A stretch of DNA of 64,000 nt from Cohnella sp. GbtcB17 (GCF_019091135.1 NZ_JAGXJW010000009.1:44443-108442), one strand, 5' to 3'; positions 28,627-37,056 are shown, counted from the first letter of the stretch. Translations and numbers: made by a program. The notes: generated by a model from the letters alone, not told the origin.

Positions 28627-29524
28627 ACCCGCGCTAACCTCGCTCGCCAATCCGCGCGTGAAGGGATGGGCCAAGCTGTCGGAGCGCAAATATCGTCAGC
28701 AGAGTGGGCGCTTCAAGCTGGAGGGCGTGCATATGGTCGTAGAGGCATTGGAGGCGGGATGGCCGCTCGAGGCGGTTGTTTTCGACGAGAGCTTCGGACT
28801 GCCTGAGGAGCTGCTGCCCTATGCGGAGCGGGCGTCGGCGGGCGACCGGCGCGGCGCGGGTCCCGAGTGGATTCCCGCGTCGCCGGATATTATCGCGAAG
28901 TGCAGCGAGACCGAGACGCCGCAGCCGGTGTTCGCGGTTGCGCTTAAAAAGGGCGTCGATCCCGCGGCGCTATTCGCATACGCGCATAGCGACGACCCGT
29001 CGGCGGGCGGCGGGGAATCGGCTCAAGCCGAAAGCGTCGAGTCGGCCGGCGCGGCCCCTTCGCGCGCACGCGGGCCCGTCGTCGTGCTCGACGGCGTGCA
29101 GGATCCCGGCAACGTCGGCACGATCGTTCGCTGCGCCGCGGCGAGCGGCGCGTCGGCCGTCGTGCTCGGCAAGGGCACGGCCGACCTGTACAACGCCAAA
29201 ACGCTGCGCGCCACGATGGGCTCGCTTTTCCGCGTGCCGACGATCGAGGCCGACTTGACCGAGCTGCTGCGCGAAGCCAAATTGCGCGGCGCCGTACTGT
29301 ACGGCACGAGCTTGCAGGCGGAGTTTTCCTGCTACGATCTCGATCTGACCGGCAGCGGCGTTTGGCTGCTGTTCGGCAACGAAGGCGCCGGCTTGTCGCC
29401 GGCCGTCCAGGCGATGATCGACCGCCCGATCATCATTCCGATGACCGGCTATGCCGAGTCGCTGAACGTCGCGATGGCGGCGACGGTGCTGCTGTTCGAG
29501 GCACAGCGGCAGCGGCTTGTTTAA
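28613..29524 (+). CDS. ysgA: TrmH/SpoU-family RNA 2'-O-methyltransferase (YsgA-like)
   Basis: A 303-residue SPOUT methyltransferase that adds a methyl group from S-adenosylmethionine to an RNA ribose. The N-terminal substrate-binding domain begins SLANPRVKGWAKLSERKYR. The three SpoU motifs are visible: NVGTIVRCAAASGA (motif 1), LLFGNEGAGLS (motif 2) and IPMTGYAESLNVAMAA (motif 3). The frame is open from 28520, but the ATG at 28613 fits the family start and has TGGAG upstream, overlapping ktrA by 14 bases. An insertion of about 25 low-complexity residues (near DDPSAGGGESAQAESVESAG) separates the two domains. Position beside sspI supports orthology with B. subtilis ysgA. Confidence 0.88.
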   Translation: MPIFEPALTSLANPRVKGWAKLSERKYRQQSGRFKLEGVHMVVEALEAGWPLEAVVFDESFGLPEELLPYAERASAGDRRGAGPEWIPASPDIIAKCSETETPQPVFAVALKKGVDPAALFAYAHSDDPSAGGGESAQAESVESAGAAPSRARGPVVVLDGVQDPGNVGTIVRCAAASGASAVVLGKGTADLYNAKTLRATMGSLFRVPTIEADLTELLREAKLRGAVLYGTSLQAEFSCYDLDLTGSGVWLLFGNEGAGLSPAVQAMIDRPIIIPMTGYAESLNVAMAATVLLFEAQRQRLV

Positions 29525-29550
29525 CGATGCAAGGGCCTTTCCCCAAAGAG

Positions 29551-29578
29551 CTGCAGTTCATGCCTGCAGTTTTTTTTT
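29551..29578 (+). terminator. Terminator after ysgA
   Basis: CTGCAG (29551-29556) pairs with CTGCAG (29564-29569) over a seven-base loop and is followed by nine T residues. Confidence 0.75.
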
Positions 29579-29580
29579 AT

Positions 29581-29630
29581 TATAGCAAGATCAACACCAC
29601 GGCAGCCGACCAGACGATCGGCTGCCGTTT
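29581..29630. repeat. 50-bp hairpin element, copy 1 (before the sigma factor locus)
   Basis: A stem ACGGCAGCCGA (29599-29609) with TCGGCTGCCGT (29618-29628). The 50 bases closely match 31970-32019. The two copies bracket the sigma/anti-sigma pair in the same orientation. It may act as a terminator (TTT follows the stem). Confidence 0.7.
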
Positions 29631-29705
29631 CCATTGAAGTAAGGATAGGATGCTTTGGCGCTTGTCGGGTGGCTACAGAGCCACCACTTTCACCGGACCA
29701 AAAGC

Positions 29706-29733
29706 GAACCTTTTGTTCGAAAGCGTTGTTCAA
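29706..29733 (+). promoter_or_regulatory. Candidate ECF-type promoter of the sigma factor gene
   Basis: GAACCTT (29706-29712), 15 bases, then GTTCAA (29728-29733) resembles the ECF pattern GGAACTT-N15-GTCTAA. It is 32 bases before the ATG at 29766, consistent with autoregulation, but the -10 is imperfect. Confidence 0.35.
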
Positions 29734-29765
29734 TATGTAGGCCTGGTTTAAAGGGGGGAGAAAGC

Positions 29766-30329
29766 ATGCAAGAGCGGGAGCTCTTTGAAACGTACCGGAA
29801 AGAGGTGTATCGGACCTGCTATTTTATGCTGAATCACGCGGCGGATGCGGAGGATGTGTGCCAGGAAGTGTTTATCTCCGTTTTTCGGCATGATTGGCGT
29901 CGGGTGGAGTTTTTGCGGACATGGATCATTCGCGTGACAGTGAACTGCTGTCTAAACCATATGAAGCAGAGCGAGCGGCGCAAGCGCAAGGAGAACAGGC
30001 TGCAATTGCTTAGCTTGAGCATGGTGGAGAAGGCGGCAGAGACGGTCGCGGTGGAGCAGGAATCGGCCCAGGATGCGCAATGGCTTCTGCAGCGGCTGCC
30101 GAGCAAGCTTCGGGCAGCGGCGACGCTTCGCTATATAAACGAATGCTCGTTGACGGAAATTTCGGACATTCTGGACGTTCCCGTCGGAACGGTCAAATCA
30201 CGCTTGAACAAGTGCCTAAAGCTTATGAGAAAAGATCTGCAGCGTGGCGACGCTGAAGCAGAGAGGAGCGGGGAATATGAAACAAACCGAACGGATCGAA
30301 CGAATTTTTACTCGGTATCTAAACGATGA
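29766..30329 (+). CDS. ECF-family RNA polymerase sigma factor
   Basis: A 187-residue sigma-70-family factor. Region 2 contains HAADAEDVCQEVFISVF with FLRTWIIRVTVNCCLNHMK, and region 4 contains LPSKLRAAATLRYINECSLTEI with the recognition helix VPVGTVKSRLNK. The ATG at 29766 has GGGGGGAG upstream; the frame opens from 29655 but runs through the promoter area. It overlaps the anti-sigma gene by 53 bases, so the two are coupled. The stress signal is unknown. Confidence 0.9.
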   Translation: MQERELFETYRKEVYRTCYFMLNHAADAEDVCQEVFISVFRHDWRRVEFLRTWIIRVTVNCCLNHMKQSERRKRKENRLQLLSLSMVEKAAETVAVEQESAQDAQWLLQRLPSKLRAAATLRYINECSLTEISDILDVPVGTVKSRLNKCLKLMRKDLQRGDAEAERSGEYETNRTDRTNFYSVSKR

Positions 30330-31941
30330 CGCACCGCTGAACGAACCGGATTATGACAAGATGTGGGAGCGGATCGAGCATTCACGCTCCCATGCTGACG
30401 GGATAGATTCGATGCTTCCGGTGCCCGCTTCTCCCCGGAGACGGGTATCCAAAAGGGCGGTGGTGCTGGTGACGGCGGCAGTGCTGCTAGTGGCTACACC
30501 GGCCTTTGCTGCATGGACGCATACATGGGATTACTTCACTTACCATTCGGGTGTCCGCTCGGCATTGGAGCAGGGGCTCGGGCAGCCAATCGGAAAAACG
30601 GTCTTCGTTGGCGACTCTCGACTTACCCTCGACACAGCCGTTGCCGACGATAACCGGACGGTACTGCTGTTCAGTTTGGATCTGCCTCACGCCGATCCGA
30701 CCAGTTATCCGCGATTTTCCGATATGAAGCTGTCGGACAGCGATGGCAACGCAATCGAGGGAAGTACGTTCTTCAGATGGAATCCGGACGATAAGAGGTG
30801 GCAAGGAGAATTCTCAACAGACTGGACGCCGGACAGTCTGCGAGCGAACGTGAAGTTCTTGGCCGAGGACTTGCAAATCTTCACCGCGGCACAGCGCGAA
30901 ATTGCCTTCGATGCGGAGGATAACCGGAAGCAGACGATCGATATCGGACAGGATGGAATCGACCGACTTGACGTGTTGCCTTTTACTCAAGGAGACAACA
31001 CGTTGCTGTCCACGTCGGTATTTTTCAGCGACAAGGAGGCGCAGAAATGGTCTTACCCCGTCATCGGCGTATACGATGGCGCGTCGCAGGTCAAGGATGC
31101 GAGGTCCGGCGTATTCGGCAAACCGGGAGAGCGAGGAGAATATACCGGGTTGCAGTATTTTAAAACAGCCGACCTGGAGACTGCTCTTGTTAAATATAAG
31201 CTGGACTATACGAGAAAAGCTGCCCAAATTGACGGAGACTGGAGCTTATACCTTCAACTCGACAAGGAACAGATGCTAGACGGCACAATCAAGCGCCCGA
31301 TCAATCAAACCGTCGAAACGGCGGCCGGGCCGATTAAACTGAAGGATATGACGATAACGCCAACCCGGATTCGCATTACAGGTACTGGCGAGAAATACAA
31401 GTCGCTAAGCTTCAAGCAATTCTATTTGGATGTGAACGGGACGCGGCTAAAGGGAGACTATCCGAGCGAAAGATGGGGCGACGTCTACGACTTTACGCTC
31501 AACTTTGAGAGGCAACCCGGTCTCGTTCTATCCGAGCGGACGCCGATTGCGCTTGAAATGAAATATGAAGTGGCCGAGCGGCACGTCAAAAATCCGATTC
31601 ATCTGTCCGGGATCGGCAACGAGAAGAAGACGATTATCACCCAATTGGGCGGATATTCGGTCAACTGGACGTACTACAAGGAAAACGGTAATCTCTATAT
31701 CGAAAGCTGGAGCGACGATCCACACTTCGGCGGCGTCAATCAAACTTATATGAAGGACGGCAAGCGAAGCCGGCCGGGTAGACAGGTGACGGTCAACTTC
31801 GCAGGAGGCGGCAACAACCGGATGATCGATATGTATAAGGACTTTGCAGGTACAGAAGCGGATATCTACATTTACTTCTACATGACGGACAATCCCGACA
31901 AGGTACTGCGTATTAACTTGCCAGCTTTACCGGCCAATTGA
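30277..31941 (+). CDS. Membrane anti-sigma factor, DUF4179 type
   Basis: A 554-residue protein. The first 55 residues are cytoplasmic and contain the short acidic region (YLNDDAPLNEPDYDKMWERI) expected to hold the sigma factor. One membrane segment follows (about 55-78, AVVLVTAAVLLVATPAFAAW). The extracytoplasmic part begins with a DUF4179 domain and continues as beta-rich sequence without recognised enzyme motifs. The ATG at 30277 has GAGGAG upstream and lies inside the sigma gene. By analogy with other Bacillales pairs it inhibits the sigma factor until an envelope signal arrives. Confidence 0.85.
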   Translation: MKQTERIERIFTRYLNDDAPLNEPDYDKMWERIEHSRSHADGIDSMLPVPASPRRRVSKRAVVLVTAAVLLVATPAFAAWTHTWDYFTYHSGVRSALEQGLGQPIGKTVFVGDSRLTLDTAVADDNRTVLLFSLDLPHADPTSYPRFSDMKLSDSDGNAIEGSTFFRWNPDDKRWQGEFSTDWTPDSLRANVKFLAEDLQIFTAAQREIAFDAEDNRKQTIDIGQDGIDRLDVLPFTQGDNTLLSTSVFFSDKEAQKWSYPVIGVYDGASQVKDARSGVFGKPGERGEYTGLQYFKTADLETALVKYKLDYTRKAAQIDGDWSLYLQLDKEQMLDGTIKRPINQTVETAAGPIKLKDMTITPTRIRITGTGEKYKSLSFKQFYLDVNGTRLKGDYPSERWGDVYDFTLNFERQPGLVLSERTPIALEMKYEVAERHVKNPIHLSGIGNEKKTIITQLGGYSVNWTYYKENGNLYIESWSDDPHFGGVNQTYMKDGKRSRPGRQVTVNFAGGGNNRMIDMYKDFAGTEADIYIYFYMTDNPDKVLRINLPALPAN

Positions 31942-31969
31942 AGAGTCGCTTGCGCTTGATGTAGATCAG

Positions 31970-32019
31970 TATAGCAAACGAACACCACGGCAGCCGGCCG
32001 AACGATCGGCTGCCGTTTT
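31970..32019. repeat. 50-bp hairpin element, copy 2 (after the anti-sigma gene)
   Basis: A near-copy of 29581-29630: TATAGCAA, AACACCACGGCAGCCG and ACGATCGGCTGCCGTTT are shared, with differences only in two short stretches. The stem ACGGCAGCCG pairs with CGGCTGCCGT and is followed by TTT, so it can end the sigma/anti-sigma transcript. Confidence 0.7.
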
Positions 32020-32082
32020 CGTTAGGGGCAGGATAGCTATAACTCAATTCATCTAATAAAATGGAAATTAAGGGGGGGATTA

Positions 32083-32570
32083 ATGGAAAAGAATAGAGAG
32101 CGTGCTAAAGAAAAACGCCCAGCCATCCAAAAGTTTGAACAAGAAAAGCTTGTCGAGTTGCTATCCAACAAAATGTCAGGTTCGGAACTAAACACACTTT
32201 TTTTGGAAATGTTTCGTCGAAGAAGTACAGATAATATGCTTGGTGAACTCCTGCGTCATTACAAAGAAAATCAGAAATCCAGCTGGATATAAATGCAAGA
32301 GGTGGATACGCCGACTATGAGGGTTTGATTGATCGAACGGTGCAGCATATCCAAGAACAAGCTCCTGACTTAACGATCACAACAAATAAATTCTCTTCAG
32401 ATAATGCTTATTACAAGGGGATTCAATTTACAATCAAAGCTACAGTTCATGGAAACGAGCTTAGTATTGGAGATGGCGGGTTCGTAGATTGGACCCAGCA
32501 GTTACTTGTCAATAAAAAGCAGCGAATGCTAATCAGTGCGATTGGACTTGATCGCCTACTGATAAATTAG
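32083..32570 (+). pseudogene. Frameshifted remnant of an unrecognised gene
   Basis: Two adjacent open frames look like parts of one gene. The first (32083-32292, 69 residues, starting MEKNRERAKEKRPAIQKF after AAGGGGGGGATTA) ends at a TAA. The second frame carries coding sense from about 32271 (SEIQLDINARGGYADYEG) through to 32570, ending SAIGLDRLLIN. The segment YYKGIQFTIKATVHGNELS-IGDGGFVDWTQ is reminiscent of class II synthetase-like folds such as HisZ, but that is only a resemblance. A frameshift, possibly with an internal deletion, near 32265-32285 would explain the layout. The alternative is two unrelated small genes. Confidence 0.5.
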
Positions 32571-32613
32571 ATCAGTTTTTCGAGGAAAAGGGAGAGAATG
32601 AGCGAGAGAAAAG

Positions 32614-33027
32614 TTGAATGTGGAGCTGTTCATATTGATATATTCAGCAGAAGAATTTGTACGCCTTCGCAAGAGCGAGATCCCAAGTGAATACCTTAGA
32701 GCTTCTTGGGATGCAGCCACCTTTGAAGTATGGGTGGAGGTTATTGAAAAGTATCCAGAACTAAGATTTTGGGTAGCGCAGAATAAGACATCAGAGATAA
32801 TGGAAATTCTTTCTGACGATCCCTCAGAACGTGTGAGGGGAATGATTGCTTCGAAAAACAGGTTGCCGGAGCATCTTCAGATTAAACTGGCTAAAGATAT
32901 CGATTCATCGGTCAGAGAAAGAATCGTTTACAATAAAAAAATTTCAGCAGTAGTTGTGCAGTTACTTGTGCAAGATGAAGATGGGTCAATCCGGGAAAAA
33001 GCAAGAAGTCGATTAACTCAACTTTGA
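32614..33027 (+). CDS. HEAT-like repeat protein of unknown function
   Basis: 137 residues, AT-rich codons. The body begins SAEEFVRLRKSEIPSEYLRAS and continues with helix pairs resembling HEAT or leucine-rich-variant repeats: YPELRFWVAQNKT, LSDDPSERVRGMIASKNRLP, LAKDIDSSVRERIVYNKK and LVQDEDGSIREKARSRL. Such proteins occur in Paenibacillus accessory clusters, often as presumed immunity or scaffold proteins; that is family-level recollection. Two starts are possible: ATG 32614, or TTG 32635 with TGGAG ten bases upstream. Confidence 0.65.
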   Translation: MNVELFILIYSAEEFVRLRKSEIPSEYLRASWDAATFEVWVEVIEKYPELRFWVAQNKTSEIMEILSDDPSERVRGMIASKNRLPEHLQIKLAKDIDSSVRERIVYNKKISAVVVQLLVQDEDGSIREKARSRLTQL

Positions 33028-33139
33028 GCCTTGAGATTACACGCTAGCGAGGAACTTGAGCCAAAAGCCAGAGGACATGATGCTGTTGCTGAGATAAATT
33101 CAAGCAAATTTTAAAAGCTATTATTATGAGGAGGGGCTT

Positions 33140-33412
33140 ATGGGAGAGAAGAGAAAGAAATCATATGTAAAAGTGATGTTCTATGTGTTGTTAGACATAA
33201 GAAACATGTCCACTTTGGACTCCATTAATTCATTGGGTTTAAGGAGCAGAATGTCTGAAATAAATAAGCTTGCTGATGCATTTCATAATCTGCCTGACTT
33301 GATTTACAGCAATCAATTTGATGAGAATCTATTTTGGGAACAACTTAAGATGATATGCCCTAATAAAGTTGAAAACTATAGGAGGGTTTTTGAAAGTGCG
33401 TTGAACGCCTAA
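33140..33412 (+). CDS. Hypothetical small protein (90 residues)
   Basis: Not recognised. A strong ribosome binding site (GAGGAGG) precedes the ATG by six bases, which supports real expression. The sequence is mainly helical and polar, with no signal peptide or convincing membrane segment. Its TAA stop lies inside an intergenic repeat (33409-33425). It belongs to the run of small AT-rich genes. Confidence 0.6.
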   Translation: MGEKRKKSYVKVMFYVLLDIRNMSTLDSINSLGLRSRMSEINKLADAFHNLPDLIYSNQFDENLFWEQLKMICPNKVENYRRVFESALNA

Positions 33413-33425
33413 CGGAAGACGTTAA
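33409..33425. repeat. CTAAC...GTTAA intergenic repeat, copy 1
   Basis: CTAACGGAAGACGTTAA, an imperfect inverted repeat that supplies the stop codon of the gene at 33140. It is related to the copies at 35830, 37031 and 38921. Confidence 0.5.
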
Positions 33426-33476
33426 ATAAAATATTTCCGAGGAGAGATATTTACGAAGTATAAAAGAATATTAGTA

Positions 33477-33716
33477 ATGGCGGTTTTATTGCTTTTTTAT
33501 ATTTTGGCGTGTTGGTTAGTCGATATTATCGGCAGTAAAATCGTTTTGGATGCTTCAGGACGTTCTTATATTCTCCACAATCATTTCTTCTACAATGAAT
33601 ACATTTTCAGTGAAAGTAGTACCGAGCTTAATTTCAAACTTGATAGAATTTTTTTGCTCTGTACAAGTGTTGGTTACTTGGTTTTTAACTTAAGGATACG
33701 AAGGCAGCAGCGTTAA
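33477..33716 (+). CDS. Small hypothetical membrane protein
   Basis: 79 residues with two hydrophobic segments: LLLFYILACWLVDIIG at the N-terminus and FLLCTSVGYLVFNL near the C-terminus. The ATG at 33477 has no good ribosome binding site, whereas GAGGAGAG (33439-33446) lies before a non-standard ACG at 33453 that would add a basic start, (T)KYKRILVM. Either ACG is used or an ancestral ATG has mutated. Not recognised; two TAA codons end the frame. Confidence 0.5.
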   Translation: MAVLLLFYILACWLVDIIGSKIVLDASGRSYILHNHFFYNEYIFSESSTELNFKLDRIFLLCTSVGYLVFNLRIRRQQR

Positions 33717-33780
33717 TAACGATCCGCTGTAGTTCCACGCTAACAGGCAGTTTAACACAACAACAATCTGGAGGGGAACT

Positions 33781-34086
33781 ATGAAAGTTCCAGGTGTGTT
33801 AGATGGAGCTAGGGTGATTGAATACACGATGAATTCTGTGGAGAACCAATTTGGAGTAGTGGGGATTTTAAGCGATAAAGGAAATGTTATAGATGAACTT
33901 CAAATCACCGCCATGGCCATATGTCAGTACGAAGAGGCTAACAAATTTTACTTATTTTCTTGTGATTTAAATTGGGAAGTCATTGGAGATTTTGACTTTT
34001 CTACAGTTGAAGAAGCAAAGACTAGTGCAAAACAAAATCATCACGTCGACGATGATGATTGGTTTTTATATAACACAGGGCGTTAA
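33781..34086 (+). CDS. Hypothetical protein, possible immunity-type
   Basis: 101 residues, not recognised. CTGGAGGGG lies six bases before the ATG. The product is acidic and soluble, beta/alpha-like (KFYLFSCDLNWEVIGDFDFS), and ends in DDDDWFLYNTGR. Its size, acidity and place among other small orphan genes resemble immunity proteins, but no family signature was identified. Confidence 0.6.
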   Translation: MKVPGVLDGARVIEYTMNSVENQFGVVGILSDKGNVIDELQITAMAICQYEEANKFYLFSCDLNWEVIGDFDFSTVEEAKTSAKQNHHVDDDDWFLYNTGR

Positions 34087-34100
34087 GCTAAAGGACGGGT

Positions 34101-34670
34101 TTGGCTTGTTCGAAGCAAGGACGAGTAGATCGTTATATGGGAAACTCAATATGGTTACATGACAATTTCGGAAAAGAAATTGTTGAGTCACTCTCTATAT
34201 CTAATGGAGCCACTAGTGTACTTTTCGAGGTACTGGCACTAAGTGGGTCAGATTTAGCAGTAACAAACAGAGAGAAAGAATTTATCGTTTGGTTGAATCA
34301 ATGGGATCAATCGATTGTAGGTATTGGAACTGTGGGGTTTAGCATTAGTGAGATGCCTTGGATGAAAAGAGATTATAACGAGGCAAAGAGATTTTTGTTA
34401 TCTGTTATTGATAGTGCGATTAATAAACATAGATGGGAAGATTTAAATTACACTCCTAATGAGGAAATATTATTGAGGATTTTAAATCATCTTCGTCTAT
34501 TGATAACCAATGTTCAAGAAGAATTTAGAGATGAGAGTCATTATACTGAATGGTCTACTACAGACGAGTTAGATGAGTACCCTACAATTCCTAATGGGTT
34601 CTCTCGATGTTCTAAGCATAAAATTCTTCTATCTTGCCATGGCTGCTTATTATGTAATGATGGTATGTAG
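34101..34670 (+). CDS. Hypothetical protein (189 residues)
   Basis: Not recognised by name. The core begins MGNSIWLHDNFGKEIVESLS and includes WLNQWDQSIVGIGTVGFSIS followed by EMPW, a conserved-looking stretch I associate with an uncharacterised Bacillales family. The frame opens at TTG 34101 with AAGGACGGG just upstream; ATG 34137 is an alternative and fits the family start better. The last 25 residues are Cys-rich (CSKHKILLSCHGCLLC). Confidence 0.6.
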   Translation: MACSKQGRVDRYMGNSIWLHDNFGKEIVESLSISNGATSVLFEVLALSGSDLAVTNREKEFIVWLNQWDQSIVGIGTVGFSISEMPWMKRDYNEAKRFLLSVIDSAINKHRWEDLNYTPNEEILLRILNHLRLLITNVQEEFRDESHYTEWSTTDELDEYPTIPNGFSRCSKHKILLSCHGCLLCNDGM

Positions 34671-34727
34671 TCTTATGAACGGAAGAGATAGCAGAGCGAG
34701 CATCGCGGCAGCGGGATGGAGGGCAAA

Positions 34728-35147
34728 ATGGTTCCGAGTAGTGATTTGGTTCCTAAAGATAAATTTGACGTTGATGCCTTGAATAAATTGAGAGCCATTG
34801 TTCATAGCGGTATGGATCTTACACCGATATTAGGTAAGCTGTTCGAATGGATCCAAGATATTAACTGGCCTGTAGCACCAGAACTGTGTAAAATCCTAGC
34901 AACACTAAAATCGAAGGATATCATCCCGCAAATTAAAATGGTTTTGAACAGTAATGATGATTGCTGGCAGTTTTCATGTATTTGTTTCCTTATCCCCGAG
35001 TTACCTTTAGAAATGAAAAAAGAAGTTATACCGGATTTATTAAGAATAATATCGAATCCCACAGAAAACGAAATACTTGGTGAAATAAATGAGAGCGCTA
35101 GAGAGGCTTATGAAGATATCATTGAATCGTTAAACTTCGTGAAATGA
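34728..35147 (+). CDS. DUF5071 domain protein
   Basis: 139 residues. The DUF5071 pattern is clear: LVPKDKFDVDALNKL at the start, then LFEWIQDINWPVAPE, a helical middle with VLNSNDDCWQ, and NPTENEI near the end. The family is small, soluble and helical, and its function is unknown; members often sit among toxin-immunity loci. ATG 34728 is preferred to 34716 because GGAGGG lies immediately upstream. The stop overlaps the next open frame. Confidence 0.72.
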   Translation: MVPSSDLVPKDKFDVDALNKLRAIVHSGMDLTPILGKLFEWIQDINWPVAPELCKILATLKSKDIIPQIKMVLNSNDDCWQFSCICFLIPELPLEMKKEVIPDLLRIISNPTENEILGEINESAREAYEDIIESLNFVK

Positions 35148-35173
35148 GATGGACAATGAAAGGTGGCATTACA

Positions 35174-35773
35174 TTGAGCAACTTTATAATAACGTCGTTT
35201 GCTCCGTACTCATTAAATTATTTAGTTTATATACAAAATTTGTTTCTAAGTAGTAAAGGTGAAGCAAATAAATTTCCCTCGACTAATGCTAATTGGGGTC
35301 TTCTTGAGGAGAAATTATTTTATGATGTTTTTAGAGCTGTGTGGTCAGAAATGGTGGAGAGATTATCTCAGAACCATTTGTGCGATCATAATGGAATTAT
35401 AGAAACGGAACGCGAATTATTTCAACAATTATTCAACCAAGGAAGTGAAGGAAAAGAAGGATTTGAAGAAAGTAAGAATTCGTTTTACGCTTGGTTTTCA
35501 AGCCTTGCTGGACAAATAACTATTGAGCGAGCATCTGATCATATGATGTATTACGAAATAGATATTTACAATAAGTTATCCAGTAAAATTAATATTAGTA
35601 ATACAACTAACCATGATCTTCTGATAAGCCTTATTTACGATGATTGCAGCTTGGGAATTAGCGAAAGCTTTTATTGGCATTCCATTGTCTCGCTTCGAGA
35701 TCTTTATATAGACAAAAAATCCTTGGTCCCCCAAATTGCTGATCGTTGGAACAATGGTCTGGGAATGCTGTAA
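35174..35773 (+). CDS. Hypothetical protein (about 199 residues)
   Basis: Not recognised. The frame opens at ATG 35144, which overlaps the DUF5071 stop codon, but the TTG at 35174 has AAAGGTGG seven bases upstream and gives the start LSNFIITSFAPYSLNYLVYI. The product is soluble and rich in aromatic residues. The stop at 35771-35773 may be early: another frame there continues NAVKVIIAVKVP, so a terminal frameshift is possible but unproven. Confidence 0.5.
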   Translation: MSNFIITSFAPYSLNYLVYIQNLFLSSKGEANKFPSTNANWGLLEEKLFYDVFRAVWSEMVERLSQNHLCDHNGIIETERELFQQLFNQGSEGKEGFEESKNSFYAWFSSLAGQITIERASDHMMYYEIDIYNKLSSKINISNTTNHDLLISLIYDDCSLGISESFYWHSIVSLRDLYIDKKSLVPQIADRWNNGLGML

Positions 35774-35829
35774 AAGTTATTATCGCAGTAAAGGTACCGC
35801 ATAGAATAATACATTGAATCATTGAGCTC

Positions 35830-35846
35830 CTGACGGAGAACGATAG
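35830..35846. repeat. CTGAC...GATAG intergenic repeat, copy 2
   Basis: CTGACGGAGAACGATAG, a degenerate copy of the same element, followed by TTTCAATTACACA as in copy 3. The gap 35774-35957 holds nothing else recognised. Confidence 0.45.
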
Positions 35847-35957
35847 TTTCAATTACACATTCTGCGAGCACGATCCGATGGTCAGCAGTTCAATTAATTC
35901 GCCGAACACCTTAGGTCACTTTGGAATTCAACATAATTATCTCGCATCGGTTTTAGG

Positions 35958-36974
35958 CTACTTACGGCGTTTCTTGTTTCGCCGTTTTCGGTAATGTTCG
36001 AGCAGTGGGGCATCCACATGCATCTGATGTTCTCTTTTCTTCATAAAGTCCGGCTCGCTAGCGGCCATCTTCATCAAGAGATCAAACTTGGGCTCCTTGC
36101 AATAAATTTGCTTATTAGATTGATACGCCTGCAGCGAGTTGTAATAGGTCACATAGTCTAGATCGTCGAGCGGCATAAATAAATTGTCATTATCCTTCAT
36201 TTGAGGGAAGTAGCTCTTTTCGTAAAGAATAAGTATCAGTTTGCTGTTAAGCGGAAAAGCAATCTCCATTCCGGGAGACAACAGCCCTTGATGCGACACT
36301 AAGCCTTTTCCGTCTTTGTAGCCCCGCTTCACAACAGGGTTATCCGATGTATAAAACGGTTGATCGGTCCGGTTAACTCCAATAGACCAATAAAAATTTT
36401 GTAATAATCCGAGGATGAGGGTGCTTATAAATTCTTCGTTGGACAACATGCGGAGATGCTCATATTTTTCATGATTCGGATCGATTCCTACTTTCACATC
36501 ACCCGGGACGTAGTTCTCTAACCGGTGAGCCGCAAATAAGTCGAAATGTGTCTGGGTCAACGTGTTAAAGGCGCTTATTACATGATCTCGGAAGTCGGCT
36601 GTGCGAATAATTTGCATCGTGAGCTGTCCTGCGAACGCTTCTCTTTCGGGAGGGGATAGCACTGTTTGACGGTAGGGGTTCTCCGTAAGGGTGAAACGGG
36701 CGATGATATTGTCTATCTGTACTTTCAGCAATGCTTCCAACTCGCTAAACATCTTCTCAGCGGTTTGCTCATAAAAATCATCTGGCAGATTATCGAAATC
36801 CTTAGCTTCGATATCATAGAAATAGCGCGCGCCTGCCACGTTCCGCGGCGAGGTAGGGAATGGCTCTTTTCCTGGCTGCGTCTTATCGAAAACATAAAGC
36901 ATATTTTTTTGATCGGTAAACCTCATGAGGTAGGATTGCGGAACGTAATGCTGGTGCTTCGTTTTTTCGCTCAC
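35958..36974 (-). CDS. DUF4238 domain protein
   Basis: 338 residues on the reverse strand, opposite to its neighbours. The N-terminal HQHYVPQSYLMRF motif followed by a beta-strand and VFDK is the DUF4238 signature. A later segment FYTSDNPVVK is also typical. The family is widespread in accessory regions and of unknown function; it has sometimes been linked to defence-type loci. The start is a GTG at 36974 with GGAAGGAGG about eight bases upstream. The C-terminus is a basic tail (HYRKRRNKKRRK). Confidence 0.8.
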   Translation of the reverse strand: MSEKTKHQHYVPQSYLMRFTDQKNMLYVFDKTQPGKEPFPTSPRNVAGARYFYDIEAKDFDNLPDDFYEQTAEKMFSELEALLKVQIDNIIARFTLTENPYRQTVLSPPEREAFAGQLTMQIIRTADFRDHVISAFNTLTQTHFDLFAAHRLENYVPGDVKVGIDPNHEKYEHLRMLSNEEFISTLILGLLQNFYWSIGVNRTDQPFYTSDNPVVKRGYKDGKGLVSHQGLLSPGMEIAFPLNSKLILILYEKSYFPQMKDNDNLFMPLDDLDYVTYYNSLQAYQSNKQIYCKEPKFDLLMKMAASEPDFMKKREHQMHVDAPLLEHYRKRRNKKRRK

Positions 36975-37030
36975 GTTGCAAGCCTCCTTCCAAGCATTCT
37001 GATAATGTATATTTATACTATAAAGTTACG

Positions 37031-37047
37031 CTAACTGGATACGTTAG
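37031..37047. repeat. CTAAC...GTTAG intergenic repeat, copy 3
   Basis: CTAACTGGATACGTTAG, with perfect five-base arms, followed by TCCAATTACACA. Confidence 0.5.
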
Positions 37048-37056
37048 TCCAATTAC

